DNA from: Osmia lignaria lignaria
Lineage: Eukaryota > Arthropoda > Insecta > Hymenoptera > Megachilidae
DNA: 64,000 nucleotides
Direction of reading: 5' to 3'
Assembly (NCBI RefSeq): GCF_051020975.1
Contig: NC_135037.1
Coordinates: 2,356,001-2,420,000 of the forward strand
The notes under the pieces are model-generated. The model was not told the DNA's origin. It saw only the letters and a program-made list of their open reading frames with translations, and ran no database searches. Shown piece by piece: positions 56,701 to 64,000 of this stretch. Each line of letters begins with the position of its first letter. The stretch's first letter is position 1. The position numbers and the translations under genes were made by a program.

Positions 56701-59700
56701 TTTCGTAATCGTTTCATTTTTTATTAGACACCAACTGAAGGAAAAAGAGAGAAAAAGATTCGAGTATCCTTTGGTCGTCCGCAAAGGATATAAAGGTTCT
56801 TTGACGATCTTACGAATTATTGGAAAATTAAAATCGTCAGGTTCGATGGGTGACGATTCTTCTTGCGATTGAGACTGCAGATAAAAGAAGAAATATAACT
56901 CTTGAAAGTTACGACTTTCTCGACCGGAGATTACAGGGAACCAGCAAAGTTTCTTAAATTTGCACGCGGTATCAGACTTTCTTCTTAACCTTTATAAATA
57001 CTCGTTTGCGAAAGATACATAGCAGCGAGGCGTAAACTTGCATACAGTAAATGGGAGAACTTTCGTCGTATTTTTTCGCGAATGGACCACTACTTTTGAA
57101 AGCTGAGATGTTAGACCCTGTCGTTTTTAACACATTACCTGCCATATGGGTAATCGATGGCCAATAAAAAAATGAATGGTTTTATATAAAAAAGTAAAAC
57201 AATTGACTGCAGTTGACGGGTTAAAACGAAATTAACACCCAACGTGATAATCGAACTGCCAGCCGCAAGCTTTCGATACTCGTGCAAAAGAGTCGATAAA
57301 AAGATAATATAAAAGAGTAGGATTTACCGTAAAATCGTGTAATACTGCTTCGAATGTCGCATTTTTTTTTTTTCAATACCAACTTCGATGACGATCCATG
57401 TCGATGATCTCTTCGAACATCGCCATTATGAATGTCCTCGCCCCCACAATTCTCTAAATGCTGATACCAATTTATTTAAGTCTTCTTCGTAGCAGCTCGG
57501 TAAACTTGTCACTTTTTCGCAATAGTTGGAAGAACCGTGTTTATCCTTTCTCCATTAACTTTTTCTTTATTTAAACTGCAGTCCCGCAACCGATCGTTTT
57601 TTCGCCATTTCTTAGAGCCTTCTACCTTTCAGAAATATTTGCACTTTGTCTGACCAACCGACAAATTATCCATTAGAAAAACGTCTCAGCGTCTCTGTTT
57701 GCCTACGTTGATCGCATTCCGGCACGTTTAGGTAACCGTTAAACCTCTTTTACACCCGTTTCACGAGCCTGCTAATGCTCGCAGAGATTGCGATTGTATA
57801 ATCTCATCGTTTGTTTGTTTCCGAGCGAAATCGCACTTTCTTCTCCTCGTTATTTATTCGCAACTCATTATCTTTACGCCATGAAACGTCCAGAGGCTCG
57901 TTACAAGGATCACGAGGGCCATTTAACAACCAGTTGCAAGCGTTACACAAATGTTTCCTAACGTAGAATATTTTTTACCTTTTGAGATCGTTTAGAATTC
58001 TTTTTTTTTCTTTTTTTTAAAGACTCTCAAGATGGAACAGCGTGAAAAATAAAGTGTATTTTTTAGGGATTCTGTAAGGGCAATAACGTGGACGTGGAGG
58101 GCGTCGCGTGGAAGCAACCGCGTCGCGTGCAGGCGGTCCGCGCACTGTTGCCTCGGCGAAATTCTGCCAGCCTCGTCTTCTACAGGAGTTCTCGTGACAG
58201 CCAGTCCTAGTAACGCGCAGACGCTCGTTCCTCTTGTATTTTCCTTCCAACCGATGCTTTTTCTATGTTTCGTTCGTCAAGCAACCACCTGACGTCCACT
58301 GTTTTCGAATATTCAAACGACACAACCACCTTGGTAAAATATTTCTTTCTTTTTTTTCTTATAATCCTTCTCTGGATCTTATATCACGTCTGTTCCTTCT
58401 TTTCTTTGGTTTTACACAAGGACGAGCAACGTCGCCTCGAGATTATGATTCATATTTTTTTAATCTCATTGCAGCACCGGTGCTTTCGATCCTATCTACT
58501 TTTTCTATCGAATGATTTATTCGAGTAAAAAAGAGAATAAGTTAAGAGAAGAAAAGGATTCGAAGGAACGTCACGATTGTCACGGTCAAAGCTTTTCCCT
58601 CTTAACCTTTCAGAGGAAAAAAATGCAATCTAGCTCCTCTGAAAATTGATCTACGAATAAATTACCACGATACCTGGGATCCAATTACAGTTGTACGAAT
58701 GGAACAGCTGTTGGTCAACACGGTTCGATCTTTCTTGCGGAGCGCAATAATGATTGCTGTTGGTTTTGTTATCTAGCGGAAAACAGCAGGAAGTTCCATG
58801 GTGTCTGTTGTTTTTAACAGGCGTATCGATGTGTATTTATATGCAAATGAACGAGCATCAGTTGCTCCTGGGGAAAGTAGCTTGAATAAATTACGTTGTT
58901 CGAAACCGCGGGAACACAATTTCCTTCGTGTCTTAGGCCGCGTGTCGGAGATGCAAATGTGCAACCCGGTTGCCAAAGCACGTAAGCATATTATCAACCA
59001 GTTACCATACTCTTGCTAATGACATTACGAACTTCAATTGATCGTTTGTTCTACGGTCAAGTCTAAAATAATCTCGTCTCGCGAGCCCTACTTTTCTAAT
59101 TGTAATACAAATTCAAACACACGCCTGGAACTCGGCTTGGAAAGAGGAATCGTGTCGAAGCGATAAATCCAATTGCTCAGTCTTATCAGTCAAGGAATAC
59201 GAGTAGCTCTCGGGCAAATGGGAACATTTCAGTGTTGATAAATATCGTCGAACCGGTGTTAGCCTCAGCCGGAGTAAATTTTCATTCGGACTTTAATTAT
59301 CAAATACATCTGCTCCATTTAGCCATTAGACTCGCTGTTTCAAATTACTATATTCCAAATCCAAGCTTTAGCTTGTTCTCTGTTTGAAACTTGAATCGTA
59401 TTCTAGAAGAAAAGCATAATCTCTGCTCGTTCTTGTCGGATTTCGCTAATGCGCGTTGTCCAGGCAAAGTAATCCCTCTATCGACGATTCTCTCGCGTAT
59501 TTAATCCTTTCCTTCCGCTATTCGTTTCGAAACGCGTAATATCCAGATCAGTCTGCCCGTTGATGGATTGAATGATATAGGTTCTAAAGAACTGGCAATA
59601 TGAAATTCTATGGAAATTAAAATACATAGATCGGAGCGGATTGTTGTACCGTGACGATTACGTTACATTACATTTAATCGGTCATCAACGCGTTAATATT

Positions 59701-62700
59701 TCCTATTACAGTGCGCCACATTGCACACGGTCATTTCCACCATAATATTCTACGTATTAATAATCCACGTTATTCCGTGATGCACTAGATACGATTGTTT
59801 GTACCGTCGCAGCGAAGGTATGGTAACAAACGAACGATGTCTAAAGATGTCCCAGTGGGCGATTAATGTGAAACGCTTTTAGAGCTTGCTATTGAGAACT
59901 TCTATAATAGAGGTTGTTGATAGTCAAAGGGTTAAAACGGAGCCTGGTTCGTTCGAAGTTGATCTCCTTCGATGTCATGGACAGTAGATCGGTCGAACGT
60001 TACCGCTTTACTTCCATCGAGTGTGCGAAGCGATTGCTTTGGATCCTCCGGAGGATAGTCAGAATACAAGACAGGATGTTGGGTCACCAGAGAGTGGCCT
60101 TTGTGTTCAATGGCGCGGCGTGGTGGTTACCAACTCGCAGCAGTCCCAATTTGCTTTGCTGGTTTGTACACGTCATCTATCCACGAGAGAGACGCTTGAT
60201 CCTGTCCGTTATTAAATTACTTAGACGTTACCAATGAGATAGAACTAACCATAGAAAGTGCCGTCTGTCTGTTTGAGTTTCCGTCGTGCAAGAAAACCCG
60301 TCGCTATGATATCCGAAGCGCGTTCCATTCTCGCGATTCCTTTGAAAATAAAAATCGTAGAATTCATTGAGCAAGCCACTTAGAATTTTCGGCGTTCAAA
60401 GAAATGGCAGCGCAAGAACATCGTATCCAATTTTATATTCTCTCCATTCGCAGCTTCATCGATCGCCTAGTATTACTGAATAAAATCAGTCAACTGTTTC
60501 GTAGCAATCGCTACAAAGCCATAGAGAATGGTTCGATTGCGTTTGTTACGAGACTCGAACAAGATAACAAAATCGATTTCGTTGTATCATGTTTTCAAAT
60601 GTGTTTCGAATAGTTTTACATTTGAAATTTCAGCGGCGTCTCGCTATTGTATCCGATAATAATTCTACGACGAAAAGATTCGCTACGCGAAGGTCGACTC
60701 GCTTTATTAGATCACGTTGAGTGTCCATGATACGATCCCACGATAGCTTCAGTCTATTCAGACGGCATTCATGTGTCGTATTACCGAACACGATGCAAAG
60801 TAAACCCAGGTATCGTTTTCCTCTGCCACCTTTTAACGCGACATGCTTCAGCGACCAGTTAAGTCAATTTACACGTTGAATTTTGTGAAAAGTTTTACAC
60901 TTGACTGATTAAACATCAATCTTTTAGCGGTTGATAAATAAACGATACGCTAAGAAGTGGTTAATCCTCTTATCAGAATCGAGGTCGAAGGGAATGAGAC
61001 GAAGGTGAACGATCGTGAAATTAAATATCGTTTCTGCCTAATGCGAAAAATAAATCTTACCGAGCGAAACGTTGTTAGGAAGAGGGAATGCTCCGTGATA
61101 AATTAAGTCTCTTTCCAGCGTAAATCTTGTTTGCCCGTTAAGAAGCAATTCTCGCTGAACTCATTTGCTTGAACCTGGTTGAAACGACATTCCGGAAAGA
61201 GAAGCTTTCCCCAAGGTTGCGTTTGTAATCCGGAAACCAGCGATCGAGGATCGACTAAGATAAAAGCGTTTACGATCCTTCCAAACTCCGCTGTTTCAAA
61301 GTTTAAAACCTCGCATCCAGATTTCCCGATCAAATCTGAATCGTCAATATTCTTTCTCTTCTTGGTTGCACCGTTCCCTTATCTTTTCTGCTTCCTACTG
61401 CTGGTCTTCTGCAAACAAAGAAGAACCTATTGTTTTCCCCTTCCCCGGAAGTGCTTGTCCTCGTTTCTTTCTTGTCAAAGTTGAGTATTATTTACGGAGG
61501 TTCATTCATCACCCAGCACGCTTTTCTATCGCTATTGTAAAGGGAAGAAATTTAACAAAACTTGAAATCGTTTCATACTTAACTCACCTTCCTTCAATGA
61601 AAGAAAGAAAGGTTCGTGATTTATAACAAACTTAACGAGTGTCTTTCTTTTATATAAATTTCTCTATCTTTGTGTCAATGTGTTACGAAATTTCACCAAG
61701 TAGAATAGACAATTAAGAGTGAAAACCAACTCGTTCGTGACGTAGAGTAATCGGTTCGATCAAGCTACTTGCTATGTAAACACAGTGGTTTACCGTTCCC
61801 TATTTCTCCTTGGTTTTATCTTCCCTCGAATTACGTACATTCTCCATCAAAATCCCTTTTACGCCAGCCGCGAACGGAAGTCGTTTTCCTACCAGAATAG
61901 ATGTACCTTTGATTACATCCTGTTCACATTTTCCTTACTCCTCTTCTTTTGTTTCCCTCAGAAATAATCTTCCTTTGTATTTTAATTATCCGGATTCTAC
62001 CCTTTAGTTCGTTAACAATTGAAAATTTACACAAAAGAGGAATACGAAGTGTTTTGATTTTATCGTATGAAGAGAAAATTTTCACTGTTTGAGATTCGAA
62101 ATTGCGTTGTCTTATGAAAAGGAACACTGTCTGTTCGTGTACATTTACCTTTAAAATATACAACCGACAGAAAAATAGGATGGAAAAGAGTTCATCTCAT
62201 CGTAAACAGTTCATCTTTTCTGAAAGCAATTTCTCGCATGCTACACTTGTTGAACGCGATCTTTGTTCCGCTTTCAACGGAAAACGTCGGCGTAATTTAT
62301 TGCTTATCAAACGTAGCGTGAATTAGAACACGTTGCATGCAGATACGGAGGGTGTATGCATTTCCCGCGCCTAACGTTGAAACGTTATTGTAACAACAAC
62401 AATATCTTCTCCGTAGCAATCTATGGCTACTTGATAACAAACACCATCTTCAGGAAGATGCATTTCGCTGCTGTAGCCAGATAATTCTTTCCATCAGGAA
62501 CAGTGTTGCAAAGAATCTTCCTAACGGTTGATGCCTTCATTATTCATCCGATTATTTCACTTGCACAGGCTAAACGTTTCACATTGATTTATTCAGCAAA
62601 TAAATTAACCGGTCTCGTTAGAATAACGACATTAAACTTCATCGCGTCTTCGTGCATGACTCGTTAGGGAAAGCTGTTCAAGGTAAACAGAATGATCGAC

Positions 62701-64000
62701 GATCGGTTATTAGCTGGTTGGTTTAATTGATGGAACGTGACTTTTCGCAACCTGAAAGAGTTGCTGCTGCAATCGGTCGAGCACTGAAGTCGAACTCGAA
62801 GTTTTCAAGAAACTCGATCGATCTCAGCGGACGTAAACGTAAAGAAAGGTTGCGTTAAGAACGGAACGGGATAGAACAATCCTGAAACTTTAAAAAACAG
62901 GCTCAATTACGCCCGTAGCACGAAGAAATTTCAACAACCGAACAAATTTACATAGTTTCAGAAGCGGTGCATTCGAAATAACCCCGACAATTGTACGGTT
63001 GCAGAGTCGAATAAGCAGGAAATAGGAGGTTTTTCTTTCTTGGTTGGAAAGCAATTATCTACGCTCGACAAATTTAATTACGATTCTCCTGGAAGCATCG
63101 AACGCGAACGAGGTAAATTAAGAAATATTCTCTTTCAGACGGGGATGCATCTTTTGAGGCAGTTTTGAGGGAAGTTTCAAAGGTTCACAGGTATCTATCT
63201 AGCATGTGTGGGAATAGCCTGGTGACCTAGGGAAGGCGGGTGATTCGACAGAAAGAAAAGGAAAATAGGTGAAGAACAGAAGGAAAGGCGCTACTGTACG
63301 AACTAGCGCGACATCATAAAAGAAGGAGAGAAAGAATGGAAGAAAGAAAGGGAGATGCAAGAAAGAACGGACACTCGAGCTTTGGCTGACGTCGCTTTAC
63401 GTGCCGACATAATGGCCCTTGTCTTCACCACAGTTCCGACTTCTATTCAAGCTCCAGGCGATTCTGACGAGCAACAGCGGACGCGATTCTTAAATCTACT
63501 TTACTCGGGCCAGTTTCCTTTCCCACCCTCTGCTTCACGCCTTTTCCTATTTTTTACGTTCATTGTGTCCCACCTTACCGATCTGTCCCCGATCCGTATC
63601 CACGGTGTTCGACAAGTTGCCGAGCTCAAATGTTGCTGAAATCTAAATCGAGAAACTTTTGTCAGATTTCAAGTTTAAGTCTGTCTTAAGTCTGGATTAG
63701 GGAATGGAACCGATCAACCTTTTTGGGATACCCTCTTATATCTTTGTAAGAAGCGTTATCGATCAACGAGATAAGTAATTGCCAGCACCTCTGCGCCCTG
63801 AATCAGTCATCTTCGCTCTGGAAGTCTCTGTATAATTCGACACAAGATGAAACCTTAATTAAACGCAGGTGTAATTGACATTGTAGGAGTTGCGGTACGT
63901 CTTATCTTCTGTTCCCCTATCCGACGAATCACTCGGGAATGTAAAATTGCAATATGGGACCCTGATACTGTATTTTCTGTAAGGCTATTTAATCGGCTTC
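53726..64000 (-). other. GABA-B-R3 upstream intron / 5' region
   Basis: About 10 kb with no conserved coding exon. The splice acceptor at its left edge means it is mostly an intron in the 5' UTR followed by, or leading to, the promoter. It contains a TTAA-bounded MITE (57127-57224), a CG-rich patch near 58080-58230 that is the best promoter or first-exon candidate, and a GC-richer stretch near 59940-60230. The exact first exon cannot be set. Confidence 0.5.
57127..57224. mobile_element. TTAA-bounded MITE (piggyBac-like)
   Basis: 98 bp. It starts TTAACACATTACCTGCCAT and ends with the complement of TTAACCCGTCAACTGCAGT, imperfect inverted repeats with TTAA at both tips. Noncoding interior with an AT-rich core. 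Confidence 0.55.

Noticed and set aside
59914..60237. Plus-strand frame of 107 codons in a GC-richer stretch
   Set aside because: No similarity that I recognise in any frame and no matching splice sites; left as part of the GABA-B-R3 upstream region.

Overview
The window is nuclear DNA from an insect, most likely a hymenopteran (bee, ant or wasp). The three recognisable conserved proteins (Dachshund, a COX7A-related protein, GABA-B receptor subtype 3) are insect-like. Genes are split by GT-AG introns, some very long, and small TTAA-bounded MITE-like elements are scattered in introns and flanks. The exact genus cannot be read from the sequence.

Layout. (1) Bases 1-5.4 kb: the first coding exon of dachshund on the minus strand (2068-2852), part of its next intron to the left, and its 5' flank to the right, which holds a trinucleotide repeat and a 1.1-kb pyrimidine-rich tract. 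(2) 5.4-11.6 kb: intergenic, no gene seen. (3) 11.7-13.4 kb: a compact three-exon minus-strand gene for a COX7A-related (COX7A2L/SCAF1-like) mitochondrial protein, 112 aa, preceded on its 3' side by a solo block of a 60-bp repeat. (4) 13.4-17.2 kb: a large imperfect palindrome resembling a Foldback transposon. Its arms are built from nested tandem repeats (terminal piece, 76-bp unit, 60-bp units, unique AT-rich piece, 17-bp minisatellite). Its centre is a 93-bp tandem repeat that presents nine evenly spaced CTCF-like motifs, all in one orientation. The right arm has taken a short poly(A)-tailed retroposon insertion. (5) 18.8-23.9 kb: a plus-strand gene for a large (1588 aa) C2H2 zinc-finger protein, three coding exons. 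(6) 25.6-53.7 kb: the minus-strand GABA-B receptor subtype 3 gene, rebuilt here as 18 coding exons that are phase-consistent throughout (4833 nt, 1610 aa). (7) 53.7-64 kb: upstream region of that gene, which should contain its noncoding first exon(s) and promoter; no other gene recognised.

The genes are not an operon and are functionally unrelated: a developmental transcription cofactor, a respiratory-chain protein, a zinc-finger protein and a metabotropic neurotransmitter receptor. The zinc-finger gene and the receptor gene converge tail to tail. The most unusual part of the window is the palindrome between the COX7A-related gene and the zinc-finger gene: it combines foldback architecture with an array of CTCF-like sites and NRF-1-like palindromes at both ends.
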